A DNA stretch of 64,000 nt from an uncultured Lewinella sp. (GCA_913057785.1 CAJXPD010000002.1:34738-98737), one strand, 5' to 3'. Counted from the stretch's first letter, positions 18,283 through 28,002 are shown. Numbers and translations: made by a program. Notes: generated from the sequence alone by a model not told the origin.

Positions 18283-19500
18283 CTAGTATTTCACGGTCTT
18301 AAGCGTAATTGTTTTCTCCTTTCCTTCGCTAAGGAAGGTCAACTTTGTTGTTTCGTTCTCCTGCCAACCATAACCATTTAGATAGAGTTGGCAATGCTTA
18401 AGTACATTTTCATTTTTGTCCCGGAGGTTGAACTGGTTAAGTTGTAGGATTGTGTCCCCTAATTTAAGCCCTTTCCTTTCTGCTTCACTCCCCACTTGTA
18501 AGGCGCTGACGATGTAAACTCCACCTTCATAGCGGGGCAGGAAGCCCATACTCGCTTTCATAGCCGTGGCCTTTTGGATACTTTCTTTGGGTTGGAAATA
18601 GAATTTTTTCTGCTGATAATCGATGGTTATGACCCCATACTTCATGAGCCCTGTTCCAACCCGAGAACGGGATCGCTTGCTCACGTCAGCATAGAAGCCT
18701 TCCAGTACCGCATCGCCAAGTTCCAGCTGTTCAATGTAAGTCGTGTAAGCGGCCATAGGTTTCGGAATGACTCCAGAAGAGCCCAATGAAGTGACCCCAA
18801 AATAAGTCTCCACAGGATGTTGCTTGAACCTCGATTTTTGGCGAAGTTGCTCAATGGTCTTTGTCTTAAAACTGAAAAGATCATCTGATCCAGAATCAAA
18901 AACCACCCATTCCTTACCAAATGGTGATACCTCTACCTTGATATAAGGCATCGATGTTTTCCGCTGGATTTTCACCGGTATCTCTCCTCCTTTAGGGAGG
19001 CTTAATTTTAGAGAATTATCACTCAACTTGATCTTCTTTTCCGGGAGATTCAGTTCTAGGATTAACCCCCTCAAAAAATCTCTACCAATGATTCCATCAG
19101 CTGCCAAACAGCTGAAGGGGTATTCACTGTAGTCACTTACAATGGCATTGTAATTGCTAAACTCTAAGCTTCCAAAGCGAACTGATGGCACCTTGACATA
19201 AGGCACCTTTTTGCTCAATTTATTGATACCAACTACATTCGCAACCGCCACTTGTTCAAATGAAAACTGCTCTTGAATATCAGTTGAGATGGCTAGAGTG
19301 CCGCCGGTATCTAAGATAAATCGATAGGTCTTTCCTTCAATTTCAACAGGGATGAAGATTAGCCCACGAACCCATTCAAACTCAATTTCTTCTAAGAAAT
19401 CTCGCTGCGTTAAGGTGGCTGACTTTTGGCAAAAAATACTTTGCGTGAGCAATAGGGGGCCTATCAAAAGGAAGAGAGCTTTGGAGTAGAGCGAGGACAT
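18283..19500 (-). CDS. Periplasmic retropepsin-like aspartic protease with PDZ domain
   Basis: A 405-residue exported protein: signal peptide in the first ~24 residues, a first aspartyl-protease motif FILDTGGT (about 62-69), a second VVFDSGSD motif near 200, and a C-terminal PDZ domain (about 315-395; VGSEAERKGLKLGDTILQLN). Two D-T/S-G motifs in one chain could form a complete active site without dimerisation. The PDZ domain would recognise exposed C-termini. Probable role: protein processing in the periplasm or at the cell surface; no target is evident. Confidence 0.87.
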   Translation of the reverse strand: MSSLYSKALFLLIGPLLLTQSIFCQKSATLTQRDFLEEIEFEWVRGLIFIPVEIEGKTYRFILDTGGTLAISTDIQEQFSFEQVAVANVVGINKLSKKVPYVKVPSVRFGSLEFSNYNAIVSDYSEYPFSCLAADGIIGRDFLRGLILELNLPEKKIKLSDNSLKLSLPKGGEIPVKIQRKTSMPYIKVEVSPFGKEWVVFDSGSDDLFSFKTKTIEQLRQKSRFKQHPVETYFGVTSLGSSGVIPKPMAAYTTYIEQLELGDAVLEGFYADVSKRSRSRVGTGLMKYGVITIDYQQKKFYFQPKESIQKATAMKASMGFLPRYEGGVYIVSALQVGSEAERKGLKLGDTILQLNQFNLRDKNENVLKHCQLYLNGYGWQENETTKLTFLSEGKEKTITLKTVKY

Positions 19501-19625
19501 CTGTATAGTTTTAGTTTCAGAGTATGTTTAAACTAACTCTTTATAGCTTCCGCAATATAATAGCTTATCCTCGCTCTAGAAAGAAATTGCTAGGAGATCC
19601 CATTCAATAGGTCATTCCGTAAATA

Positions 19626-20411
19626 TTACTCCCCTCCTTTAGGGCCATAAAAGACTACCCAAGTCTTGAAGTCGGCAGTAAAATCAACAAAACGGTGTTC
19701 TTGGCCAGCTGGTACGAAAAGAACATCATGCGGTCCAAAAGAATAACGCTCATCCTCTCGTAGGAAGGTTCCCGTACCACTAATAACCACATACAACTCA
19801 TCCTTCTCATGCGGACTTTGCTTATCCACTCCATCTGGAATGTACAGCTCCACCTCAAGTGTCCCGCTACGCAGCAAAGTCACAAATTCATTAGGGGCGA
19901 TTTCTTGCAGGCGATCTTGAGCCATTTTCAGTGGAATATGATAAGGGATCGCTAAAGTCTCCTCAGCTATCCCATTTCTAAGCTGTCTAACATGATGTTC
20001 CAAATGGTCCACATAATCCGTTAGTAACCATTCTAAGGTATACAGATTAGTGTCATATTGCACAGGTAGGGCTAAGGATTCCGCAGACTGGTTTTCCATG
20101 ACACCGACAACCTGGCGATTCAGCGCTCCCCAAAGGTTCAATAGGTCTTCAATGGGTTGCTGCTGGTACTGGCTAATCAGGACATTCTGGTCTTGGTCAT
20201 ATTTGCGCACCGTGTACGGGCTCGGCAAGAACTGGGCTTCAATGAATCGTTTCAAATTGTAAGTAGCCGAATCGATCAGATGCCCTAGTATTTCTTTCTT
20301 CGACCAGCGTTCTGGGCTGGGTTTGTGGGAAGCTTTTTCATCGCCCAGCAAGGTAAAAAGTTGAGGCACTTCCTTGAGGGCAGCTTGTAAGCGGGTGATT
20401 TGGTCTTTCAT
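19626..20411 (-). CDS. DinB-like / cupin fusion protein
   Basis: About 261 residues. The N-terminal ~165 residues form a DinB/YfiT-type four-helix bundle with candidate metal-binding histidines in EILGHLIDSA and DHLEHHVRQL. The C-terminal ~95 residues are a cupin (DELYVVISGTGTF and the second motif GPHDVLFVPAGQEHRF). Both folds bind metals; the substrate is unknown, perhaps thiol transfer coupled to a cupin sensor or enzyme (speculative). I start at ATG 20411: the longer frame begins with TTG and adds 17 residues outside the DinB domain. It follows the thymidylate kinase gene by 86 bp on the same strand. Confidence 0.82.
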   Translation of the reverse strand: MKDQITRLQAALKEVPQLFTLLGDEKASHKPSPERWSKKEILGHLIDSATYNLKRFIEAQFLPSPYTVRKYDQDQNVLISQYQQQPIEDLLNLWGALNRQVVGVMENQSAESLALPVQYDTNLYTLEWLLTDYVDHLEHHVRQLRNGIAEETLAIPYHIPLKMAQDRLQEIAPNEFVTLLRSGTLEVELYIPDGVDKQSPHEKDELYVVISGTGTFLREDERYSFGPHDVLFVPAGQEHRFVDFTADFKTWVVFYGPKGGE

Positions 20412-20497
20412 ACCTTTAATTTGATAGGTTGTTACCTTTGCATAAGGATGGATCGAAGACAAAAGTTCCCTAATAAAGGATACTGATCACAAATACT

Positions 20498-21136
20498 TTA
20501 TGCCCTCTCCGTTATACAATCAACACTAATTTGATAAAGGTCCCCAGCCACCTCCTCCATGGAGCGATTGCCATCGATCGAAACGATTTTTTCTACGTCG
20601 TTCAAAAGATCAAATGCCTTTTGGTAAGTGGCATAGACCTTCTTAATATTCTCCAGCGTTTCGTAGATCTCTACATCGGCACGGTTGGCATGTACACGGT
20701 CAAAACCAACTTGAGGAGGGATATCTATAAAGATATTTAGATCTGGTCGTAGTAGTTCCGCACTTAGGGCATTGGATTGGATCACCCAGTCTAAAGGCAT
20801 ATGAGCCCCATGGTAAGCGTAGGAGGAAAAATAATAACGATCCGTAATCACAGTAAACCCCTCTTCCAACTTCTTTAATACCCCATTAACGGGATTCTGC
20901 AGGTGGTCCAATCGATCAGCGACAAACAAGGCTGCGATGGTTTTATCATCAGCGGTAATCCGGGTGGAGAACATTTGGCGAATCAAAGATCCTATGGGTC
21001 CATTGGTAGGTTCGAAAGTGGGGTAAATCTTATGTCCTTCCGCCTTTAGGCGAGAACAAAGTTCGGCTACTTGTGTGCTCTTTCCAGAACCATCGATACC
21101 TTCTACGGCAATGAATTTTCCTCTTTTACTTTGCAT
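20498..21136 (-). CDS. tmk: Thymidylate kinase
   Basis: The 212-residue enzyme phosphorylates dTMP to dTDP, an essential step in dTTP synthesis. It shows the P-loop GIDGSGKST at 13-21, the DR(Y/H) motif region TDRYYFSSYAYHG, the FVADRLDHL segment and a dTMP-site EPTNGPIG. Length and order are standard for bacterial Tmk. It is a housekeeping gene in a cytoplasmic-protein cluster. Confidence 0.97.
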   Translation of the reverse strand: MQSKRGKFIAVEGIDGSGKSTQVAELCSRLKAEGHKIYPTFEPTNGPIGSLIRQMFSTRITADDKTIAALFVADRLDHLQNPVNGVLKKLEEGFTVITDRYYFSSYAYHGAHMPLDWVIQSNALSAELLRPDLNIFIDIPPQVGFDRVHANRADVEIYETLENIKKVYATYQKAFDLLNDVEKIVSIDGNRSMEEVAGDLYQISVDCITERA

Positions 21137-21163
21137 GGCTTTTGCTTAGGCCAGCAAAGGTAA

Positions 21164-21592
21164 TCATACTTGGTGGGATTCTGAAGGAAGCTGAGATACT
21201 GGCGTTTTCCTTAACCAACAAAGGGCATTCTGTCGGTCGCGAAAGAAGCGCAAACAAAGGCCTCGGTTACTTGCTACATTTTCAGCAAAAACATTGTGTT
21301 CAAAGCCAGTTGACCTTTCATCTAAGAAGGCAATACGCAACTTGCTGCCATCCCTGCCCAATTCTTCCTGAATGTATTTTATCGCATTATAGCTATCCAG
21401 AACGGATAGTCTTTTTGAAGTCTTGCCTTCGATTAGAACATCCCAAATGTTACAGGCTTTCAAGCTTGCATACATCTTGTTGAAACGTATTATCGTATGT
21501 TCATAGCTTTGCTCTCCAATGCATTCGAAATGCACTAGGGTAGGCAAAAGCTTTATCGTCACCAACGGCTGTCCTGGTGTAATAGCTGCCAT
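21164..21592 (-). CDS. STAS-like (SpoIIAA-like) small protein
   Basis: A 142-residue protein with alternating strands and helices. Segments VLIEGKTSKRLSVLDSYNAIKYIQ, KLRIAFLDER and NVFAENVASNRGLCLRFFRDRQNALCWL look like a SpoIIAA-like/STAS fold common in Bacteroidota. The ATG start, an isolated minus-strand position and the family-like pattern make it more credible than the 113-residue frame on the opposite strand. Role unknown; such domains often work as small switch or binding modules. Confidence 0.7.
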   Translation of the reverse strand: MAAITPGQPLVTIKLLPTLVHFECIGEQSYEHTIIRFNKMYASLKACNIWDVLIEGKTSKRLSVLDSYNAIKYIQEELGRDGSKLRIAFLDERSTGFEHNVFAENVASNRGLCLRFFRDRQNALCWLRKTPVSQLPSESHQV

Positions 21593-21735
21593 GTTGTACT
21601 CACTGTGGGTGTGATATAGTGTTTGTTCCTCACCGATAATTCAAAGGCGCTATATAGCTCTATGAATATATATGATGAGGGAGCAAATATAACAAAAAGG
21701 CGACTACAGTGATCCGCAGGAATGGCGTTCCTGTT

Positions 21736-22308
21736 CTATTTCTGGTCCTCTTTTAGGAATTCGTCCGTAAAATGAGCCTTACGTTTAGGCTGGGCAAACT
21801 TTCCCTCATTATAAGCTTTGGAGCCGCCCTTGGGGATTGATAAACTTTGCCATTCTGCTCCTTTGAGCATCCTTCCAATGTATACGATTTGACCCATGTG
21901 ATAAGTGTAATGAGCCAGCTGCCGGTTGATGGCCTCGACTATGGTGTGGCCCATATTTCGTATGTAAATGGTTTGTCCAAAGTTTTCCTCTGTGACACAG
22001 TCTAAGGCACTAAAAAGACAGGTCCACCCTTCTTCCCACTTCGCTAACATTTCTTCACGAGAGGCAATATCTGCTTCAAATTCTCCTTCCCGGTTTCGCC
22101 ATTCCTTTTCTCCGTCTTCTTCCAAAAAATTAGTCCATCGGGAGAGCATGTTCCCCCAAAGATGTTTCACGACTACAGCGATGCTATTGCTCTCTGGGTT
22201 AAACTGCCAAAAAAGTTCTTTCTCAGATAATTGGTCAAAGGAGCGATCTCCAAGAAGCTTGTAATACTCAAATTGTTTCCGAACACTGGTCAAATAGTTC
22301 TCTTCCAT
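21736..22308 (-). CDS. DinB superfamily protein (DUF1572-like)
   Basis: A 190-residue four-helix-bundle protein resembling DUF1572: N-terminal YLTSVRKQFEYYKLLGDRS, FNPESNSIAVVVKHLWGNMLSRW and HYTYHMGQIVYIGRML. Histidines in VKHLWG and HYTYHMGQ are the likely metal ligands of the DinB fold. Function unknown, possibly thiol-dependent detoxification. Only one base separates it from the preceding VOC gene (stop TAA at 22312-22310, ATG at 22308), so the two are translationally linked. Confidence 0.88.
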   Translation of the reverse strand: MEENYLTSVRKQFEYYKLLGDRSFDQLSEKELFWQFNPESNSIAVVVKHLWGNMLSRWTNFLEEDGEKEWRNREGEFEADIASREEMLAKWEEGWTCLFSALDCVTEENFGQTIYIRNMGHTIVEAINRQLAHYTYHMGQIVYIGRMLKGAEWQSLSIPKGGSKAYNEGKFAQPKRKAHFTDEFLKEDQK

Positions 22309-22309
22309 A

Positions 22310-22975
22310 TTAGCGGATTGTTAGTTCTTCAGATTCATAATGTATGTGCCAGCTCTGCTTCCCCTCACTCCACTCCACTTCAAACCTGCTAGCAGAAATT
22401 GGTTCATCCGTAGGGAACCACTTCTTCTTTTCATAATTCACCACGATAAATAGTCCTTCCTCATTACCCAGCGCACAAAAGCGATCAAAACTTCCATCAT
22501 AAATGGGAAATGGGATTGCTTCATTTAGTTGCCAATGAATTTGCTCTATATCCTTGGTCCCCACTCCCACTTCGCTAATGCAAGTGCACTGTTTACTAGT
22601 AAAGGTCGGGCGTGTTGGGATGGCTAAATTCCGTCTGGCGATAAACTCTACAATATTTCCTCCCGGATCATGGAAATAGATCGCTTCCGCATTCCAATTG
22701 CTAAAATCAACGATTTCCTTTCCATTAAAAGGTAGTATGGGAAGACGTTCCTTTAACCAAGACAAGGCTAAGTTCGTGCTGTGTGAGGGGATATTTATTG
22801 CAAAATGAGTAGGCTTAGCTCGATCCGCAGCTTTAAACTGTAAACGAGTTTCCCCGATCTGTACGGAAAAACTCGTTTTTCCCGCTTCCACCAGTGGAAA
22901 AGCAAGGGTTTCTGTATAAAATGCTTGCTGGGCTAGTAGGCGGTTGGTATGTAATGTGAGGAGGGAAAAACTCAT
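22310..22975 (-). CDS. VOC-family (glyoxalase/dioxygenase fold) protein
   Basis: About 221 residues. The N-terminal half is a vicinal-oxygen-chelate module (LLTLHTNRLLAQQAFYTETLAFPLVEAG, THFAINIP, AIYFHDPGGNIVEFIAR); the second half is a more divergent repeat. Metal ligands are suggested by His in THFAINIP and Glu in NIVEFIA. Substrate unknown. I prefer ATG 22975 over a start 9 residues upstream because homology begins at FSLLTLHTN. It is the first gene of a two-gene unit with the DinB-family gene. Confidence 0.85.
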   Translation of the reverse strand: MSFSLLTLHTNRLLAQQAFYTETLAFPLVEAGKTSFSVQIGETRLQFKAADRAKPTHFAINIPSHSTNLALSWLKERLPILPFNGKEIVDFSNWNAEAIYFHDPGGNIVEFIARRNLAIPTRPTFTSKQCTCISEVGVGTKDIEQIHWQLNEAIPFPIYDGSFDRFCALGNEEGLFIVVNYEKKKWFPTDEPISASRFEVEWSEGKQSWHIHYESEELTIR

Positions 22976-23038
22976 GTCAACATTATTGGATTTTTCCAGC
23001 AAAAAGTCAAGCCCTTCCCCGCTTGGATCGTATTCCCT

Positions 23039-23704
23039 TTATTCCTGCTTCATCAAGACGAAGGTCTCTTCTTTGTCTCCTACCTTCCGTTTCCATTGTA
23101 ACTTTGTTTTACTAAGAAATTCAAAAGTCCAGCGACTATCCTCGGCATCCCCCCCATCACTAATCAACCGCAAGATCGGTTGGTGACCATCGATGTGCCA
23201 AACCCCAGACTTTCGCCCTTCCGAGGTACGAGCTACGTATCGTCGATCCCATTTAATGAAGATAGATTGCATGTGTCCCGGAGTTTCTCCTTCGTTGAAA
23301 GTCCAAAAACCAACCATCTCATCCCAAGGGGCAAGCGGAATATTTGAAGCTCTTTTCAATAGCACAACTACCGCTTGGCCTTCTTCCTCTCTTTCCATTT
23401 GCATTCCCTCTCCATCAACCTTGTAAGCAAATGGTCCCATCGGATCAGCTTGGCCACTTTCATTTCGGAATTGAACCATTCCTTTCTCTTCATCCAACTT
23501 GTAGGAGCCGATCATATTCCGTACCCCACCATTCCCTGAGCTGAGGCTTTCGTCCTCCTCAAATTGAAACCACTTCGCCACCGGAGTGAGCATTTCTGTT
23601 CCAACCTTAACTTCCTGAACCGTCCACAGACCGGCAAATTGGGCTTGCATGGCCGGGTAAAATAGTCCCAGATAAAACAAGCCGACTAAGTACATTTTTT
23701 TCAT
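23039..23704 (-). CDS. Secreted protein of unknown function
   Basis: A 221-residue protein with a signal peptide (MKKMYLVGLFYLGLFYPAMQAQ). The mature part has short repeats of a beta pattern with W-containing strands (FAGLWTVQEVKVG, MVGFWTFNEGET, SGVWHIDG, DSRWTFEFLS), suggesting a lipocalin-like or beta-barrel fold. No catalytic motif is recognisable. It lies 63 bp upstream of the VOC/DinB pair on the same strand and could be part of one transcript. Confidence 0.75.
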   Translation of the reverse strand: MKKMYLVGLFYLGLFYPAMQAQFAGLWTVQEVKVGTEMLTPVAKWFQFEEDESLSSGNGGVRNMIGSYKLDEEKGMVQFRNESGQADPMGPFAYKVDGEGMQMEREEEGQAVVVLLKRASNIPLAPWDEMVGFWTFNEGETPGHMQSIFIKWDRRYVARTSEGRKSGVWHIDGHQPILRLISDGGDAEDSRWTFEFLSKTKLQWKRKVGDKEETFVLMKQE

Positions 23705-23773
23705 CTATCTTTTTATGCTGGAAGATGAAGCACATACTTGTTTTGGTGGGTATAGGCTTAGGTTTTCAGAAGA

Positions 23774-24310
23774 TCAACTTCTTTTTTGCTGAAAACCTGG
23801 ATTGAACCATGTCATTTCGAGGGGAGTTTCCAGGCTTCCGTCCAAGTTGAGGATCTTATGTTTGAGCCGCCCTTCCTCAATGAACCCCATTTTCCGGTAA
23901 AATCGAATAGCCGAAGTATTTTGCTCTCTTACAAATAGCTCAACGCGCAGCACTTCGGTAAACTTTGTTTGTACCTCTTCCAGAAAAGCCAGGAAAAGCT
24001 GTTTTCCCAAACCCTTACCTTGAAAATCCGGATGAACGACTATAGTGAGGTCAGCCAAGATATGTCGAAAAGCGCTGAGTCCTGGCTTATAGGCATGAAT
24101 TTCTGCGATGATCGATTGCGCTTTGGCGGGGTCTGCTATGTGATAAGCAATACCGGATTGAATGCTCTTTTGTAAAAAGGAGCGCACATAATCCGAGGTC
24201 ACCTCTTCCTCAATTCTAATGATGCCTCCAGAATGTCGAACTACTTCAGTATATAAATCTAAAACCGCTTTGATATCGGCAGAACTACTCTTTTGAATCT
24301 GATACTGCAT
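23774..24310 (-). CDS. GNAT-family N-acetyltransferase
   Basis: A 178-residue acetyltransferase with the acetyl-CoA-binding motif HPDFQGKGLGKQL (about residues 94-106), a preceding LADLTIVV strand, and the C-terminal NTSAIRFYRKMGFIEEGR motif B. Substrate cannot be predicted. A monocistronic cytoplasmic enzyme between two unrelated small genes. Confidence 0.9.
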   Translation of the reverse strand: MQYQIQKSSSADIKAVLDLYTEVVRHSGGIIRIEEEVTSDYVRSFLQKSIQSGIAYHIADPAKAQSIIAEIHAYKPGLSAFRHILADLTIVVHPDFQGKGLGKQLFLAFLEEVQTKFTEVLRVELFVREQNTSAIRFYRKMGFIEEGRLKHKILNLDGSLETPLEMTWFNPGFQQKRS

Positions 24311-24355
24311 GGCTAAACATGAGCTTTTAATTTGGAAGAGTCAAACGTATCCTGT

Positions 24356-24877
24356 CTAATCAAGCTTTATAGGAACACCATCATCCGCATCGATCTCCCA
24401 ACGCTCGCCGTAAATGGACAGATAGGAAATCTTAAGCTCCACTCGATTTTCCTCTATCAGTTCAACTATTCTTCGAGCCGAGTAGAGATCTTTGGTTGCA
24501 ATTAGGGATATTGCTTTGCCCGCCGGGACCATTTTACCAGGTGCAATATCAGAATAGACAAAATACACAGAGTCCTTTGGGTTTCGATTGGTTAACTCCA
24601 ACAAATATTCGGAAAACCTGCCTTCATACAGCTCACCTTTTTCCTTAATCTCTATTTCTTCCAATAAAGCCGGTCCGACACCAACATTACTCAGTACGTA
24701 TTCCATATTCGCCGTACCTCCATTATGAAAGCCGAGTTCTAGATAAGGGAAGACTGCCGCATACTGTTGGTCTCGGATCAAATTGGTTTGGTAAATGAAG
24801 ACGGTAAGTGTCCCCACACTCAGCAGAATAGCAAAAAAACTCATGAATTTATCTGAGTTCCAGAATCTCTTTTTCAT
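24356..24877 (-). CDS. Membrane-anchored protein of unknown function
   Basis: A 173-residue protein with one N-terminal membrane helix (about 12-30, FMSFFAILLSVGTLTVFIYQT) and a soluble remainder with segments NVGVGPALLEEIEI and DIAPGKMVPAG. The pattern resembles Bacteroidota proteins with an immunoglobulin-like soluble domain on a single anchor. Function unknown. It is divergent from the large gene at 25076, with 198 bp of shared upstream DNA. Confidence 0.7.
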   Translation of the reverse strand: MKKRFWNSDKFMSFFAILLSVGTLTVFIYQTNLIRDQQYAAVFPYLELGFHNGGTANMEYVLSNVGVGPALLEEIEIKEKGELYEGRFSEYLLELTNRNPKDSVYFVYSDIAPGKMVPAGKAISLIATKDLYSARRIVELIEENRVELKISYLSIYGERWEIDADDGVPIKLD

Positions 24878-25075
24878 GATAACAATCGGTTGAAATATTT
24901 CAGTAATAAGGATTCCTTAAATTGCGAATCCCCAGCATTTACAAGGTCCTTAACAATTTCTTTAGCCCGAAAAGGGATAGCAGTTCAAAATGTTAAAATA
25001 ACAAAACTAGGCCTGTCCCCCCATTGTCCCCTGGTCTTTTTTGGCTTCTGAAAAAAAAGAGACGTACTTAATAAT

Positions 25076-27970
25076 ATGAAAACGATTAGACCCATATTAT
25101 TACACCTAGCCTTATCTTTTGTTAGCTTCTCCCTATTAGCTACTCCCATTGAGGATAACTATGAAGAGATTCTAAGAGTTCACCTCAATAACCTATTAGG
25201 AAGTAAATCTTTTTCATTCCAGTCCTTGGATGTACAAGCGGCCGACAAAGCGGTAAGCGGAAATGGAACCTTTTTTGGCACCTCCAATGTAGGTTTCGAA
25301 CTACAGTATGATAGCAACGATAAACTTGGGTACTTTGAAGCTACGATGCCTTCCAATGCCAAAGTACAAGTATCGAACAGAGCCCTTCAGAAACTAGCTG
25401 GACAAAAACTTCAGAAGTTATTACCGGATGCCTTATCCAAAGGCGTCTATCTCGAAAAATTCAGTTTCACTGCGAATAAAGAAAGTAAGAAGATTGAAAA
25501 TCTCAATCTTTGGTTTAACTGCCTACGTAATTGGGAATTACTCGAGGGAAGTTCCTTTAGCCTCGAGCAAGTAAAGATCAATTTTTTGATTGACCACCCC
25601 ACGGATAAAGCCAAGCGCACCTTGGAAGGGCAACTAACTGGCATAACCCAAGTGGGAAGCAAACCGCTAGAGCTTAGCGGAAAGATCAGAAGCAAAAAAG
25701 AGAATCTCCAACTCAGTGCAAAAACGGAGAGCCTACAACTTAAGAGTACACTACAGTCTCTAGCTGGAAGATCGAGTATCAAAGGTATTCGCATTCCGGA
25801 CGGCGTAGTAAACCTTTCGCTCAAAGAAGGTCTGCTGACCGTAGCCCCTTACCAAAAATGGATCACGCTCGATGCCAATTCGAATCTTGGCGAAACGGAC
25901 ATCTTCGTCAGTAAAAATCTAGGGAAATCAAGACGAGAGAAGAAGAAGATCCAATACATCGTTAAGATCACCACCCCGAAGGATTTCAAATTATCCAAAC
26001 TCAGTCAGAAACTCAAGGTATTAGACAAACTTCCGCTTGGTGGTCAAACCATTGTACTGTCTTCAGCGGAAAAAGATAAAAAAGAAACATCCAGCATTCC
26101 AACGCTGGCACAAATCAAATCTGGCGTAAATAAGGGATGCAATTACATTGCCAACCTGGACCTTAGCAAGATTAGCCTAGATAAGTTGATCGGCGTCAAG
26201 AACCTGATCGTCAACTCGACCTTGAGTGATAAATTACATGATGTAGTATTGGAATCTGAACTGGATACCGATATCACTATAGGAAGCGGCAACAAGCTAA
26301 AAAATGTACTATTCCGATTACAACCGTCCCCCCAGAACTTTGCCATTTCCCTACTGGGGGTTATGAACGCTCAGATCAACGATGACAAGTTAGAATTCAA
26401 GGGTGGAGTTGAATTAGTGTTGTCAGACCAAACTTTGAACTTCCTAGCCATGATGAAGGGGGACTGGAGAAATCCTCTTGGGGCCAAAGGTTTGGTGATG
26501 AGCAATGTGGCGATGCAAATGGGCGCCAGTTTCACGACTGCTCCCGTCTTACTGCCTAACGTCGCCTTGAGTGGAGAGCTTAAGATTGGTAGCTTCAAAG
26601 GAGCCGCTGCCTTGGCCTTTGACACTCGAAATCCTACCAAAAGTATGATTGCGGCCAGCTTCAATAGAATTGAATTGGATGACCTATTCAAAATGGTAGT
26701 GGATAAAAAGACGCAGCAAAAGATACCCAAGGCCATCCAGGAGGCGCTCTCCAAGGTGCTGTTCAAAGACATGGAGTTTCAGATTGTACCGTCCCCCATC
26801 CAAATTGTAGATGTTAAGTACGATCCCGGGTTTCGGGCAGCAGGTGCAGTTTCGATTTTGGGCGTGAGTGGCGAAGGACGACTGGAAATTGACTATACCA
26901 ATGGAATCCTTTTACAAGGTGCTGTAGACCCGATTGAAGTTGGGCCATTTAAGCTTACCGGAGCCGGGCGCAATAAGAGACCTGGTCTCTTGGCTGATCT
27001 TCGCATGGGAAAAACACCTGAAATTGCCCTGAATGGAAAAGTAAGCTTACTGGGTTTAAGTGCTAATACAGATGTAAGTATCAAATCCAACGGCTTCCGA
27101 TTCAAGGTTGGTGGTAAAGTTTTTGACATCTTCCAAGGGGATATCACAGCCAGCGGACAAGCCCTTAACCAAGGAGGAAACATGTACCTCAAGGTGAAAA
27201 TGAAAACAGATATCTGGAACTACTTAGATAAAAAACTGACAGGATTCGTAGAGGAAGGGACCAGCAATGCCATAAAAAAATTATCGGCCAAGCAGCAGGA
27301 CATCTTGGCTGCCGAAAAGAAGGTAGAAGGCTGGGATAAGGAGATTAATCGCCTCCGAGAAGTCGTGAAGAAGGAACAAGCAAAAGATAGAGCTAAATAC
27401 CAGAAAGCCTATGACGATGTAGAGCGCCAGCAAGCTAAGGTGAATGGCTTGAACAGCAAGATCGATGCACTCAAAAAAGAGATCAAGTCTAAAAATAAGA
27501 TCACCGAAGCCCACAAGATCATTGCGTTACAGGCAAAGTTGAAGCCTTTGCAGATTGCCAAGGGTACGGCTTGGACCGCTTTGGAAGGTTACCAGTTGGT
27601 GCTAAAAGGATTGAAGAAAGGAAATACCAATCCAGATCTAGATCCAAAAATCATTGCTGCGAAGTCATCACGCTTGGCCGCCTTAGGAGGCTTGAAGACA
27701 GCGAGAGGTTCCTTGGAAGCCTTGAAATTCACCTTGGGTGTAACCGGTAAAACAGCGACTTTCATTATCGACAAGGGATTAGATGCCTTGGTCAAAATAC
27801 ACGCCGCAGAATTTGAAGGTAAATTGGATGCGGTTAAAGGCGGAAGTGTTCGTTTGGAACTAGATATAGAATGGAGAGGAAAGCGAAAAGACATGAACTT
27901 GAACTTCAATTTTCATAACCCGCTCAGCACCTTAAAGGATTTTGCTGACAGACTCATGAAGGAAGACTAA
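25076..27970 (+). CDS. Large secreted protein of unknown function with C-terminal coiled coil
   Basis: A 964-residue protein with a signal peptide (first ~22 residues, ending SFSLLATP). Residues ~40-720 are dominated by amphipathic beta-strands in repeated hairpin blocks (for example VSGEGRLEIDYTNGILLQG, DPIEVGPFKLTGAGRN, KVSLLGLSANTDVSI), reminiscent of AsmA/TamB-like or beta-groove lipid-transport proteins; this is inference only. Residues ~732-830 form a long charged coiled coil, and about 60 residues at the end are again beta-rich. No catalytic motif is visible. Likely location is the periplasm or outer membrane. It is monocistronic, closed by a hairpin at 28003-28049. Confidence 0.8.
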   Translation: MKTIRPILLHLALSFVSFSLLATPIEDNYEEILRVHLNNLLGSKSFSFQSLDVQAADKAVSGNGTFFGTSNVGFELQYDSNDKLGYFEATMPSNAKVQVSNRALQKLAGQKLQKLLPDALSKGVYLEKFSFTANKESKKIENLNLWFNCLRNWELLEGSSFSLEQVKINFLIDHPTDKAKRTLEGQLTGITQVGSKPLELSGKIRSKKENLQLSAKTESLQLKSTLQSLAGRSSIKGIRIPDGVVNLSLKEGLLTVAPYQKWITLDANSNLGETDIFVSKNLGKSRREKKKIQYIVKITTPKDFKLSKLSQKLKVLDKLPLGGQTIVLSSAEKDKKETSSIPTLAQIKSGVNKGCNYIANLDLSKISLDKLIGVKNLIVNSTLSDKLHDVVLESELDTDITIGSGNKLKNVLFRLQPSPQNFAISLLGVMNAQINDDKLEFKGGVELVLSDQTLNFLAMMKGDWRNPLGAKGLVMSNVAMQMGASFTTAPVLLPNVALSGELKIGSFKGAAALAFDTRNPTKSMIAASFNRIELDDLFKMVVDKKTQQKIPKAIQEALSKVLFKDMEFQIVPSPIQIVDVKYDPGFRAAGAVSILGVSGEGRLEIDYTNGILLQGAVDPIEVGPFKLTGAGRNKRPGLLADLRMGKTPEIALNGKVSLLGLSANTDVSIKSNGFRFKVGGKVFDIFQGDITASGQALNQGGNMYLKVKMKTDIWNYLDKKLTGFVEEGTSNAIKKLSAKQQDILAAEKKVEGWDKEINRLREVVKKEQAKDRAKYQKAYDDVERQQAKVNGLNSKIDALKKEIKSKNKITEAHKIIALQAKLKPLQIAKGTAWTALEGYQLVLKGLKKGNTNPDLDPKIIAAKSSRLAALGGLKTARGSLEALKFTLGVTGKTATFIIDKGLDALVKIHAAEFEGKLDAVKGGSVRLELDIEWRGKRKDMNLNFNFHNPLSTLKDFADRLMKED

Positions 27971-28002
27971 AACACACTGACCGTTCCCTAAGTATGACAT
28001 TT

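Noticed and set aside
21142..21483. 113-residue plus-strand frame
   Set aside because: It lies opposite the STAS-like gene at 21164-21592, lacks family features and starts inside the tmk upstream region.
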